64,000 bases of DNA from an uncultured Ruegeria sp. (lineage in GTDB: Bacteria; Pseudomonadota; Alphaproteobacteria; Rhodobacterales; Rhodobacteraceae): NCBI RefSeq assembly GCF_947504215.1, contig NZ_CANNGO010000001.1, positions 124,001 to 188,000 on the forward strand. Reading direction: 5' to 3'. Shown here piece by piece: positions 37,187-45,598 of this stretch. Each line of letters begins with the position of its first letter. Position 1 is the first letter of the stretch. The notes beneath the pieces were generated by a model that was given only the letters and a program-made list of their open reading frames with translations, was not told the origin of the DNA and did not search any database. The translations under genes and the position numbers were made by a program.

Positions 37187-38599
37187 ATGCTGACCCGTCT
37201 GAGCCTACGGATCAGAATTTTCTTGTTCTTCTGCTTGCTTGCCTTGGGCGGGTTGGTTGTCAGTTCCGTCGCGCTTTGGGTCAGTTATGTCCGGTTGGAC
37301 AATCCTGAACTGCTGACCGCCTTTGTGTTTGCTGAAATTCTGATCGGATTCGGAATGCTGGCAATGGTTGCCGGGGTTTGGCTTTTGTTTGACGACAACA
37401 TAGCCAAGCCTATTGAACGACTTTCCGCCGAACTGCGTGCCCGGGCGCATGCCGGGGTTAGTACGGATATGGACCTGCAAGCCGCCAGATATCTGGGCGA
37501 TCTGGCCCCCGCTGCGGCAGGTCTGGCTGATCAGCTTTCTGACAAGACCCTCAACATCGCCGAGGCGGTCGCCGTTGAAACCGCACATTTAGCAGCTGAA
37601 AAGCAGCGATTGACGGCCCTTTTGACCGAGATCCCGGTGGCCATGTTGCTGGCCAGCCCGACCCATAAGATCGTCCTGTATGATGCGCAGGCTGCCGAAG
37701 TTCTGGCTCAGATCTGCCACCCCCGCCTAAACGCTTCGCTGTTTGAGTACCTGAAACCGGGACCGTTAGAGGACGCCTATTCCAAACTGGTGAAAACCGG
37801 GATGGACGTGGAATGCAAGCTTATCAGCATTGACGAAAACCAGAGCTATTCGGCACGCATGAAACCACTGGGTGATGCGCCAGGATACATGTTGATTTTC
37901 GAAGACAGCACCGCGCGCATCTCGCCCGATGCCGCGCGCCCACTGGTTTATGATTTTGAGCTTCTGCACACGGCAGCAGAGGACGCGTTAGAAAACCGCG
38001 CCTTGCCCGATTTGTGTTTTGTTGTCTTCGACACCGAAACCACCGGCTTGCTACCGCACAAAGACGAAGTTGTCCAAATCGGCGCGGTGCGGGTCATCAA
38101 GGGTCGGATCGTTGACTCGGAACAGCTGAATATGCTGGTTAACCCGGGCATTCCGATCCCGGCCGCCTCGACCAAAGTACATAAAATCAATGATCGGATG
38201 GTACAGGGTGCACCAGATATTGCCAAAGCCGGAAAGGTGTTTCATCAGTTTGCACGCGACGCGGTGATCGTCGCGCATAATGCACCTTTTGATATGGCTT
38301 TTCTGCGGCGGCACGCCGATGACATGGGCGTCGAATGGACCCATCCCATTCTGGATACGGTCTTGCTATCGGCGGTTTTGTTTGGCGCCAGCGACACGCA
38401 TACGCTGGATGCGCTATGCGAACGGCTGGACATCACCATTCCTGACGCGTTGCGCCACACAGCGCTGGGGGATGCCCTTGCGACGGCCGAAGCTTTGGTC
38501 AAGATGCTGCCCATTCTGCAAGCCCGAGGCATGACCACATTTGGCGCTGTCTTAGTTGAAACGCGCAAGCATGGACGGTTGCTGGAAGACCTGAACTGA
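37187..38599 (+). CDS. Membrane-anchored PAS/DEDDh exonuclease
   Basis: 470-residue protein: two N-terminal membrane helices (about 9-30 and 42-68), a HAMP-like linker (about 70-120), a PAS-like segment (about 140-250) and a C-terminal DnaQ-type 3'-5' exonuclease domain (about 275-455). The DEDDh catalytic residues are visible: DTETTGL (ExoI), NAPFDMAFL (ExoII) and HTALGDALATAE (His and Asp of ExoIII). The ATG at 37187 has GGAG eight bases upstream. A receptor-like N-terminus on an exonuclease is unusual; the partner DUF294 protein suggests a nucleotide-based signal. Alternatives are RNA or DNA turnover at the membrane. Confidence 0.88.
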   Translation: MLTRLSLRIRIFLFFCLLALGGLVVSSVALWVSYVRLDNPELLTAFVFAEILIGFGMLAMVAGVWLLFDDNIAKPIERLSAELRARAHAGVSTDMDLQAARYLGDLAPAAAGLADQLSDKTLNIAEAVAVETAHLAAEKQRLTALLTEIPVAMLLASPTHKIVLYDAQAAEVLAQICHPRLNASLFEYLKPGPLEDAYSKLVKTGMDVECKLISIDENQSYSARMKPLGDAPGYMLIFEDSTARISPDAARPLVYDFELLHTAAEDALENRALPDLCFVVFDTETTGLLPHKDEVVQIGAVRVIKGRIVDSEQLNMLVNPGIPIPAASTKVHKINDRMVQGAPDIAKAGKVFHQFARDAVIVAHNAPFDMAFLRRHADDMGVEWTHPILDTVLLSAVLFGASDTHTLDALCERLDITIPDALRHTALGDALATAEALVKMLPILQARGMTTFGAVLVETRKHGRLLEDLN

Positions 38600-38688
38600 T
38601 CCCGGCGACTTTGCGGACGCTGTCAGCTTTCCATGGACAATCTCTTCGGGTCATGGCACCTGATGCGCGAGCACAGAACGAGCGCGTC

Positions 38689-39189
38689 ATGACCGAAAGA
38701 ACCTTCTCACCCGGCCCGGATCAAAGCGGCGCGTTCCGCGAGGCATTGGGATGTTTCGGCACCGGCGTAACCGTTATCACGACAGATACCGGAAACGGCC
38801 CGCGCGCGATTACCGCAAACTCGTTTTCGTCGGTGTCGCTTGATCCGCCTTTGGTCTTGTGGTGTCTCGCCAAAGACTCCAACCGCTTTAATGCGTTCAG
38901 TAAGTGCCAACACTATTCCATCCATGTCATGGCGCAGGATCAACAGGATCGCGCCTTGAAATTCGCCCGCGACGGAACAGATTTCTCGCACGCTGAATGG
39001 CGAACGGATGACGCCGGACGTCCGCAATTGACCAATTGCCTGGCGCGGTTTGATTGTCACCTGCACGCCCGACACGAGGCAGGTGACCACCTGATTGTGG
39101 TCGGCCATGTGGACCAGGTGATGTATCGCACCGGCAAAGGTCTGATCTTCAAGCGCGGCCAGTTCGGTGGCTTTGTCGACTTGATCTAA
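38689..39189 (+). CDS. Flavin reductase family protein
   Basis: 166-residue flavin reductase domain protein of the FMN-binding split-barrel type. The conserved start FREALGCFGTGVTVITT, then ITANSFSSVSLDPPLVLWCLAKDSNRF (about 45-72), bind FMN; the end GLIFKRGQFGGF is typical. It would supply reduced flavin to a monooxygenase, none of which is in the window. The ATG at 38689 gives the family length; an ATG at 38653 is an alternative and neither has a strong ribosome site. Its stop overlaps that of the convergent DUF6505 gene by four bases. Confidence 0.88.
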   Translation: MTERTFSPGPDQSGAFREALGCFGTGVTVITTDTGNGPRAITANSFSSVSLDPPLVLWCLAKDSNRFNAFSKCQHYSIHVMAQDQQDRALKFARDGTDFSHAEWRTDDAGRPQLTNCLARFDCHLHARHEAGDHLIVVGHVDQVMYRTGKGLIFKRGQFGGFVDLI

Positions 39190-39665
39190 TCGTCCAGCGA
39201 GCCGTGAACGGCCAACGCCTCCAATTCGGCCTCTTGCGGGGTGATCACCCGAAACGCTTCGCGTACACCTGTGTCCGTCAACTCACGTGCAACTGTCAGC
39301 AATGTATTTGGATCGTGGTCATCGCAAAGCTCTGACATATGGTCAATTTCAGCTTGCGCGACGCCCATTGCGGCCTCGGCTGACGGTGCGCCATAGAATT
39401 GCACAAAATGCTCGGCCAGGTTCTGTTTTGCCCGTTCGATTTCCGCTGGTTCAATCTGTGTCACGGCCACGAAGGTGACGCGCCCGAAAGTGTCCAGACC
39501 CAGCCAGCCGTTGGCGAAAGCCTGACGTGGCTTTCCTTCCAGATCCCCCGGGCCCCAGTTGGAAAACTCGAACCCGCCCGAGATGCACCATTCACCCGTG
39601 CGTGCAGGAGAGTGAAAGACGTTCATATCACTTTCATCAAAGTGAATAGCACGGGCCAATTTCAT
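39186..39665 (-). CDS. DUF6505 family protein
   Basis: 159-residue soluble acidic protein beginning MKLARAIHFDESDMNVFHSPARTGEWCISGGFEF. I recognise the pattern as DUF6505, a family of unknown function in alphaproteobacteria, with WGPGDLEGKPRQAFANGWLGL in the middle. It overlaps the stop of the upstream ligase-like gene by four bases (ATGA) and so is translationally coupled to it and probably to the Mrp gene. No catalytic motif is evident. Confidence 0.7.
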   Translation of the reverse strand: MKLARAIHFDESDMNVFHSPARTGEWCISGGFEFSNWGPGDLEGKPRQAFANGWLGLDTFGRVTFVAVTQIEPAEIERAKQNLAEHFVQFYGAPSAEAAMGVAQAEIDHMSELCDDHDPNTLLTVARELTDTGVREAFRVITPQEAELEALAVHGSLDD

Positions 39666-40360
39666 CGGTCAGTCTCCAGCAATTGTGTGAGAGGGCGCAG
39701 ATGCGTGTCTGATCCATTCCGGATGAGCATTCCAAACCGCTCATCCGTTCCTAGAAAGACACCCTCTTCTCCCAGCGGTTCTCCGACGCCTTGCAGCAAT
39801 CCCAGCCATTCGCTGTGCAAAGGTGCATTGCCATCCTGTTGCCAGCGGTTCAGCCAGGTCAGCATGTGGCGTGACCAGCTTTCGACCAGCTGTGAGGCCG
39901 ACACATCTGCGCATCCCTCGTCATAAAGCGCTGTGACGTCCGGCGTATCTCCGGGGGCATCACTGGTCTGCAACAAGGACAGTTCCCACCCCACAACAAG
40001 CCAATCGGGAAAATCTGTCGGCTCGGTCGTGGACGCTGCAACATCGAACTGCCCACATTTGGCACCGTTCACGCAGATCAGCCCGTCCCACCCAAGATGC
40101 ACTGCAACTTCGGGTGGGGCCAAAGCGCCCAGCGCGTTCTGAAACCCTACTGCGCATAAGGGCAACATCGCCATCGCATCCTGCAAGGAAACCTCGGGGG
40201 CGAACACGATGGCTACACGCAGCCTGTCAGCCTGGATGTTGTAAACAACGGCCCCTGCATCGCACCCGAGTGCGGCCATTGACTGCGCGCGCTCAAAGGG
40301 GTCTTCCCCTCCCTGCACAGGGTGGCCTGACAGCAATGGCGGGAAGACGAGCTCGCTCAT
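39662..40360 (-). CDS. Biotin/lipoate protein ligase-like protein (DUF4444)
   Basis: 232-residue protein of the biotin/lipoate ligase superfamily with a C-terminal DUF4444-type domain (about 180-228, GVFLGTDERFGMLIRNG). The central core EVAVHLGWDGLICVNGAKCGQFDVA keeps the NG-K-G pattern around the catalytic-loop lysine but reads WDG in place of the usual WPND. The N-terminal GRGRxGR substrate loop is missing. It may therefore have a changed or lost ligase activity. It sits between Mrp and DUF6505, overlapping each by four bases. Confidence 0.72.
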   Translation of the reverse strand: MSELVFPPLLSGHPVQGGEDPFERAQSMAALGCDAGAVVYNIQADRLRVAIVFAPEVSLQDAMAMLPLCAVGFQNALGALAPPEVAVHLGWDGLICVNGAKCGQFDVAASTTEPTDFPDWLVVGWELSLLQTSDAPGDTPDVTALYDEGCADVSASQLVESWSRHMLTWLNRWQQDGNAPLHSEWLGLLQGVGEPLGEEGVFLGTDERFGMLIRNGSDTHLRPLTQLLETDR

Positions 40361-41418
40361 GCAACGCCTTTTGTGATCAGATCGCGCGCAATTTTTCGGA
40401 ACGCTTCGGCCTGTTGGCTGTCAGGCTTGCTGACCACGATTGGTGCGCCACCGTCCGCGGCAACGCGGATATCCAGATGCAGTGGGATCTCTCCCAATAA
40501 CGGAACGCCCAGCGTTTCGGCCTCTGATGCAACGCCGCCATGGCCGAACACATGCTCTTCGTGCCCACAGTTCGAGCATATGTGCGTGGACATGTTCTCG
40601 ATCATTCCGACGATTGGTGTCTTGAGCTGGTTGAACATGTCGATCCCCTTACGAGCGTCGATCAACGCTACATCCTGCGGGGTTGAAACCACAATGGCAC
40701 CATCCACTTTGAACTTTTGGCTCAGCGTCAGTTGCACGTCGCCGGTCCCGGGCGGCAGGTCCACGATCAGAACGTCCAACGCGCCCCACTGGACCTGGCT
40801 CATCATTTGTTGCAAAGCGCCCATCAACATAGGTCCCCGCCAGACAACGGCCTGCCCTTCGTTGGTCATCAGCCCCATCGACATCATTGTGACGCCATGA
40901 TTGCGCAGCGGCAGGATTGTCTTGCCATCCGGGCTGGCTGGACGACCAGAAACCCCCAACATCCGGGGTTGCGACGGGCCATACACGTCAGCATCCAACA
41001 GACCGACACGACGTCCTTCTGCGGCCAGTGCACAGGCGAGGTTGGCTGAGACAGTAGACTTGCCCACACCACCCTTGCCAGAAGCTACGGCAATGATCCG
41101 ATCTACGCCGGGCACGGCTTGCGGACCAGTTTCCGACGGCCGAGGCTTGGGCTTCAATTCAGGCGGCGCCTTGTCCGAATGCGCCGTCATCATCGCCGAC
41201 ACGTTACCAACACCCTCAACCATCTGTGCGGCCTGTTCGGCGGCAGCACGCACTGGCTCCATCCGTTCGGCCTGCTTGGGATCGACCTCAAGCACAAAGC
41301 GGACGGTATCGCCTTCAACATTCAACGCGCGCACCACGCCAGCGCTGACAATATCCTGCCCGGATACGGGGTCGGTGATCTTTTTCAGGTTCGCAAGAAC
41401 CGCATCGCGGACACTCAT
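40357..41418 (-). CDS. apbC: Mrp/NBP35 family iron-sulfur carrier ATPase
   Basis: 353-residue P-loop ATPase of the Mrp/ApbC family, which carries and inserts Fe-S clusters. An N-terminal MIP18-like domain (about 1-80) is followed by the deviant Walker A GKGGVGKST (about 112-120). The switch DADVYGPSQPRML and VDLPPGTGDVQL are family signatures. The cluster-binding CSNC motif (about 283) is present. It leads a three-gene operon with the ligase-like and DUF6505 genes. The nearby formate dehydrogenase with many Fe-S clusters is a possible client, though Mrp is generally housekeeping. Confidence 0.93.
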   Translation of the reverse strand: MSVRDAVLANLKKITDPVSGQDIVSAGVVRALNVEGDTVRFVLEVDPKQAERMEPVRAAAEQAAQMVEGVGNVSAMMTAHSDKAPPELKPKPRPSETGPQAVPGVDRIIAVASGKGGVGKSTVSANLACALAAEGRRVGLLDADVYGPSQPRMLGVSGRPASPDGKTILPLRNHGVTMMSMGLMTNEGQAVVWRGPMLMGALQQMMSQVQWGALDVLIVDLPPGTGDVQLTLSQKFKVDGAIVVSTPQDVALIDARKGIDMFNQLKTPIVGMIENMSTHICSNCGHEEHVFGHGGVASEAETLGVPLLGEIPLHLDIRVAADGGAPIVVSKPDSQQAEAFRKIARDLITKGVA

Positions 41419-41526
41419 GCCTCAATCCCTTTGAACTGCGCCACCGTGTGGTTGCTTTTCATTGCATGTGTCTCCGTCTTTAACCGTTCATTTGACGCAT
41501 TTGCCCCTTGCCCGTTAGGCTTGGTC

Positions 41527-42255
41527 ATGCGCTTTGTCCTTTTGTGCCTGAGCCTGACGCTCACCGCCAGCCCCTCTTGGTCGCAAGAGGCAATTGGCCT
41601 CGCCGCCCCGGCCGAGGTTTCGGGATCTGGCCTGTTGCAACATATTCTGCCCCGCTTCTCTCTCAAGACCGGCATACGCGTGATCGCAGATGAATCCGGT
41701 ACAATGTCCATTACGACTACACCATCCGGAAACCCTGTCTTTGCCCGTGACGGGATTATCTACCACCTGAACATTGACGACGATCCCCGTCAGGATCGGT
41801 TCCGCGAGTGGATGCTGTCCGATATCGGCAAGCGTACAATCGAAAGCTATGCGCCCCCTCAGGGCTCGGCGTTCAGCGCGAGTTTTGAAATCATTGCAAC
41901 AGAAGAAACCACGACCTTGGATGGTGACGCTGTATTGGGCGAGAAGCTGTCGATGACCCATTGCGGGCGATGCCATGTGATCGGACCCAAAAACCGAATG
42001 AACGGTTTGGGTTCGACCCCGTCTTTTGCCGTGTTGCGCGCCATGCCGGATTGGTCGGATCGATTTGAAGCGTTCTTTGCATTGAACCCCCACCCGGCGT
42101 TTACGCAAATCGACGGGATCACGCCTCCTTTTGACCCGGAACGTCCCTCGCCCATTTATCCGGTTGAAATGTCGGTGGACGATCTTGAGGCGATCCTCGC
42201 CTTTGTCTCGGTCATCAGCGCAGCCGATCTGGGCGCGCCTTTGCAGCATCAGTGA
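41527..42255 (+). CDS. c-type cytochrome fused to a reduced TupA-like binding domain
   Basis: 242-residue periplasmic protein. The signal peptide ends at SWSQ (residue 20). Residues 34-52 (SGLLQHILPRFSLKTGIRV) closely match the start of the TupA tungstate-binding protein at 53638-54456 (SGLLDFILPGFEAETGIEV). Residues 71-108 (FARDGIIYHLN ... RFREWMLSDIGKRTIESY) match TupA's end. About 145 residues that form most of both lobes in TupA are missing. A class I haem site CGRCH follows (Cys146, Cys149, His150). The ATG at 41527 starts the signal; the frame is open upstream but over the divergent Mrp gene. Its stop overlaps that of the convergent polyferredoxin gene. Confidence 0.85.
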   Translation: MRFVLLCLSLTLTASPSWSQEAIGLAAPAEVSGSGLLQHILPRFSLKTGIRVIADESGTMSITTTPSGNPVFARDGIIYHLNIDDDPRQDRFREWMLSDIGKRTIESYAPPQGSAFSASFEIIATEETTTLDGDAVLGEKLSMTHCGRCHVIGPKNRMNGLGSTPSFAVLRAMPDWSDRFEAFFALNPHPAFTQIDGITPPFDPERPSPIYPVEMSVDDLEAILAFVSVISAADLGAPLQHQ

Positions 42256-44204
42256 TCTTTCCGTTTTGAAAGATAATCGTCTGTCGTGACGACACGTGGC
42301 TTTGGTTTGGATTGAAACGGATTATCCTTAAGCTGAAACTGCGCATTCACCCTGCAATCATCGCACATCTGGATCATGCGCGCCTGCTCGGACGTGGCAA
42401 ACATCGGGTGTGTTCCTGACAGCTTGTCCATAATGCGCTCGACCGTCGACTTGACCCCAAACAAAGCGCCGCATTCGACACAGGCAAATGGTTCCTCTTC
42501 ATTCAGCACTTGCTGTGACAAGGCCGCATCACTCAGATCAAATTGGGGAACCAGGGTTATGGCAGTCTCGGGGCAAATCGTCCGGCACAGCCCACATTGC
42601 AGGCACGCGTCTTGCTGAAAGTTCAGCTGCGGCGTGTCCGGATTATCGATCAACGCACCCGAAGGGCACAGCGATACACAGCTGAGGCACAATGTGCAGG
42701 CGTCAGTATCTACCGCAACGGCCCCATAGGGCGCATCTTTCGGCAGTGGCAGCGGGGCCTCGGCCTGTGGGTTCAACGCTTGTGCAGCAAGCCGTGCGAT
42801 CTGTCTGCGATTGCCCAGCGGTAACACCGGATCGGCCAACGGGGCCGGAACCATTTGGTCATAAAGACGGTCAGACATTGCATCGGGATCGGCGTCATCA
42901 ATCAGGCCCAATCCAGCGTCTCCGGCGATGGCCTGCGCCAGCTCAAGCTCACGATCCAACGCATCCCGTTCGGTTGTTGGCGACAACAGGACATCGACCC
43001 GCGCAAACCCATGCGCTAAAGCGGCGAGCATCTCGGCATGGCCAAATCCTGAAATCACGCCAAGCTCCAAGGGGATGACATCCGCTGGCAAGCCCCGTCC
43101 AAAGCGGGCGGCCAGGCGGATCTTCTCGGCCCCATTTGCATCATGCACCAACAAACGCGGTGCGACACCGCCCGCGTGGCGGTAACTGCGGGCCAGAATG
43201 TGCATCCGTGACAGCAGCGCCGATACCGGAGGATCTTCATATGTGATTGCGGTTGAAGGGCAAATCGCAGCGCACGCTCCGCACCCGGCGCAAACCATTG
43301 GATCGATTGAGACATGTTCACCCGCGGGTGTGATCGCCCCAGTTGGACAGATATCCAGACAGTTCGTGCAAGCAACCTGTTCGGCCCGGGAATGAGCGCA
43401 CAAGGTTTCTTCCATGCGGACGTATAAGGGTTTCTCAAAAGTTCCGACCAGTTGCGCCGCTTCAAACGCCAAACGTTCAACTGCAATTGTATCTCGGGGG
43501 TCGGCGCGCAAATAGCCTTCGCGTTTGGCCGGGGCCGACACAAAAGCCTTTCCCCCGGTTAGGTCTATCAGGATGTCACAAGACGACCGTGCACCGTCCC
43601 TAGGGTCGGTCCAGCCAAACGGGCCACGCCCACCAGGTTCAAGTTGTTGCAACGCATCCAGATTGATCAAAAAACCACCCAATGCGCCTTGGACCGCCCG
43701 AACCTGGCCGCGGACCACGTCATAAACGCGCGAAACAGGCTGAGAGTCATCTGAAACCACGACCGTGACAGCCAGCGTTGCAGACAGCCGCTCTGCCAGG
43801 TCAAACGCCACATCTCCAGGACCGATAATACAACAGGTGCCTTCGCTCATCACATCTACGCTTTGTGTGACCGGCAGCGGTAAAAGGGCCTCGGCAGCCA
43901 GGGCGGCCATCTTCGCGGACGCATCCTGCCCTTGTTCCGACCATCCCGCGCGGTCGCGCAGATCGACAAAAGCTGGGGTTTCCATGTCCAGATCTGCAGC
44001 GAGATCGCAAAACACATCCTGTTCCTGACCACAGGCGATCAGAACGGCTTCGCCATCTTTCATAAGCTCAGCAGCGGTGCTCATTTCGCGAGTACACAAA
44101 GCGGTATGGACCTTCGAGCAAGCGACATCACAGGCTAAAGCGATCTGGTCCGCATCCAGTGATTGCGTCCCCTCGCAATCACAGAGCAATAGTTTGGTTA
44201 CCAT
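42249..44204 (-). CDS. Polyferredoxin of the formate dehydrogenase locus
   Basis: 651-residue soluble protein with at least four 4Fe-4S sites in two pairs. The first pair includes CTNCLDICPTGAI and CAGCGACAAICPSTAI (about 280-325); the second includes CTLCLSCVSLCPSGAL and CLQCGLCRTICPETAI (about 515-565). The C-terminus has a CVEC ... CDDC zinc-ribbon-like pair, and the N-terminus LLLCDCEGT has further cysteines. This family accompanies alphaproteobacterial formate dehydrogenases with DUF3305/DUF3306. The ATG at 44204 follows GGGGGAGGG. It is divergent from the DUF3305 gene, with the fdh promoter region between. It may carry electrons for cofactor assembly or sulfur handling; function is not known. 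Confidence 0.85.
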   Translation of the reverse strand: MVTKLLLCDCEGTQSLDADQIALACDVACSKVHTALCTREMSTAAELMKDGEAVLIACGQEQDVFCDLAADLDMETPAFVDLRDRAGWSEQGQDASAKMAALAAEALLPLPVTQSVDVMSEGTCCIIGPGDVAFDLAERLSATLAVTVVVSDDSQPVSRVYDVVRGQVRAVQGALGGFLINLDALQQLEPGGRGPFGWTDPRDGARSSCDILIDLTGGKAFVSAPAKREGYLRADPRDTIAVERLAFEAAQLVGTFEKPLYVRMEETLCAHSRAEQVACTNCLDICPTGAITPAGEHVSIDPMVCAGCGACAAICPSTAITYEDPPVSALLSRMHILARSYRHAGGVAPRLLVHDANGAEKIRLAARFGRGLPADVIPLELGVISGFGHAEMLAALAHGFARVDVLLSPTTERDALDRELELAQAIAGDAGLGLIDDADPDAMSDRLYDQMVPAPLADPVLPLGNRRQIARLAAQALNPQAEAPLPLPKDAPYGAVAVDTDACTLCLSCVSLCPSGALIDNPDTPQLNFQQDACLQCGLCRTICPETAITLVPQFDLSDAALSQQVLNEEEPFACVECGALFGVKSTVERIMDKLSGTHPMFATSEQARMIQMCDDCRVNAQFQLKDNPFQSKPKPRVVTTDDYLSKRKDH

Positions 44205-44464
44205 ATCCCTCCCCCGGACAGCTTCCATTCTAACAGGACATTAGGCTGTACCCCCCCAGACGCAATGTAAACCCTGCGGGCCACGTCGTTTTCAACAACC
44301 CGACACATCGTTAACACCTAAAAACAGGGGCGTCCGACAACAAGATCACGAATACGTAACCACTTCTAAGACTAAGGTCGTACACTGCGGGCTTGGCACG
44401 AGGCCATTTTGTGTACCATAGTGGACGCAGGGGAAGGCTGGGGAGAGCCTTCCGGGGAGGACGC

Positions 44465-45019
44465 GTGGCAAAAGCCGCAAGCCAAATCGAAATGCCTGTT
44501 GGCGTAATCGTGCGCAAGACACCCGGCGTGACCCGTTGGGCAAAATGGTGCTGGCGCGCGGTTGCCGCCTTGCCCGGTGCCGGACCCGCCGATTGGCAGG
44601 AGTTGCGGCGCGAAGGCGACGCCATCGAATACCATGCCGCCACACTGCCCCTGGTGCTTTGGGCTGACGAGGCTGAGGCCTATATGGTCAACCTTTCTGA
44701 CGGGCAGCCTTCGATCTATCTGGTCCTGCGGGATGAGATAAATGGTGAGCGACCGATGGACGCTGTTTTGATCACAGCCTCTCCGTTCGAAGGTCAGGAT
44801 TATGCTGATACCGGCGAAGAGATTGTAGAGAAGATCCCGATGTCCGAAGGCCTGATCGCCTGGGTTCGGGATTTCGCCTTGGAACATCATCGTGATGAGG
44901 TTTTCGTCAAGCGCCGTCGCGACAAGAAACGGACGGACCTTGTTGAAGACGGCAAAGGCGACGCACGCATCCGGCAAGACTCGGACGTGTACCGCGCCCC
45001 GCGGAGGGTCGTGCAATGA
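44465..45019 (+). CDS. DUF3305 family protein
   Basis: 184-residue soluble protein beginning at a GTG, which has GGGGAGG directly before it; upstream frame is not conserved. It matches DUF3305: IEMPVGVIVRKTPGVTRWAKWCWRAVAALPGAG near the start, LWADEAEAYMVNLSDGQPSIYLVLRD in the middle, and the tail KRRRDKKR with an RAPRRVVQ end. Such proteins are coded next to formate dehydrogenase genes; their role, presumably enzyme maturation, is unproven. It overlaps the DUF3306 start by ATGA. Confidence 0.85.
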   Translation: MAKAASQIEMPVGVIVRKTPGVTRWAKWCWRAVAALPGAGPADWQELRREGDAIEYHAATLPLVLWADEAEAYMVNLSDGQPSIYLVLRDEINGERPMDAVLITASPFEGQDYADTGEEIVEKIPMSEGLIAWVRDFALEHHRDEVFVKRRRDKKRTDLVEDGKGDARIRQDSDVYRAPRRVVQ

Positions 45020-45594
45020 GCGAAGCCCGCGATTTCTGGTCCCGCCGCAAAGCCGCCGTTCAGGCCGAGGTTGACGCCGAGCACGCAGCTGTCGAGGCAC
45101 AGGTTGTCGCCGCGCAGCAGGCTGAGCTTGAAGAAAAGACCGATGCCGAGATACTGGCAGAGCTCGACCTGCCCGATCCGGACGAGTTGCAAGCAGGTGA
45201 CGATGTCTCAGGCTTTATGGCCAAAGCAGTGCCTGACCGCCTGCGTCGCCGCGCATTACGCCGGTTGTGGCGGCTAAACCCTGTTCTGGCCAATGTGGAC
45301 GGGCTGGTGGATTACGGTGAAGATTACACTGACGCCGCCTGCGTAGTCGAAAACCTGCAGACCGCCTACCAGGTTGGCAAGGGAATGCTGGCTCATATCG
45401 AAGCTTTGGCTGCCGCCGAAGACAAAAGCGAACCCGAGGTGGAAGCTGAACCCGAGCCGCTGGAGCCAGAAGAAGAGACGACCCCAGACCCTGCGCCACC
45501 TGCGCAGACCGTCGAATTGGCGCACGCGGACGAGGTTGAAGAAGCCGAAATTGCCCCTGCTCCGCGTCGTATGACATTTGAATTTGAAGGATAA
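45016..45594 (+). CDS. DUF3306 family protein
   Basis: 192-residue protein, the regular partner of DUF3305. It starts FWSRRKAAVQAEVDAE and has the conserved PDRLRRRALRRLWRLNPVLANVDGLVDYGEDYTD (about 75-108). The last 55 residues are a Glu/Pro/Ala-rich tail of low complexity ending in RRMTFEFEG. It is translationally coupled to DUF3305 and followed four bases later by the TorD-like chaperone. A function in formate dehydrogenase maturation is inferred from context only. Confidence 0.85.
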   Translation: MSEARDFWSRRKAAVQAEVDAEHAAVEAQVVAAQQAELEEKTDAEILAELDLPDPDELQAGDDVSGFMAKAVPDRLRRRALRRLWRLNPVLANVDGLVDYGEDYTDAACVVENLQTAYQVGKGMLAHIEALAAAEDKSEPEVEAEPEPLEPEEETTPDPAPPAQTVELAHADEVEEAEIAPAPRRMTFEFEG

Positions 45595-45598
45595 CGAA

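Noticed and set aside
41119-41526. N-terminal extension of the cytochrome fused to the TupA-like domain
   Set aside because: It covers the divergent Mrp gene; a proper signal peptide begins at 41527.
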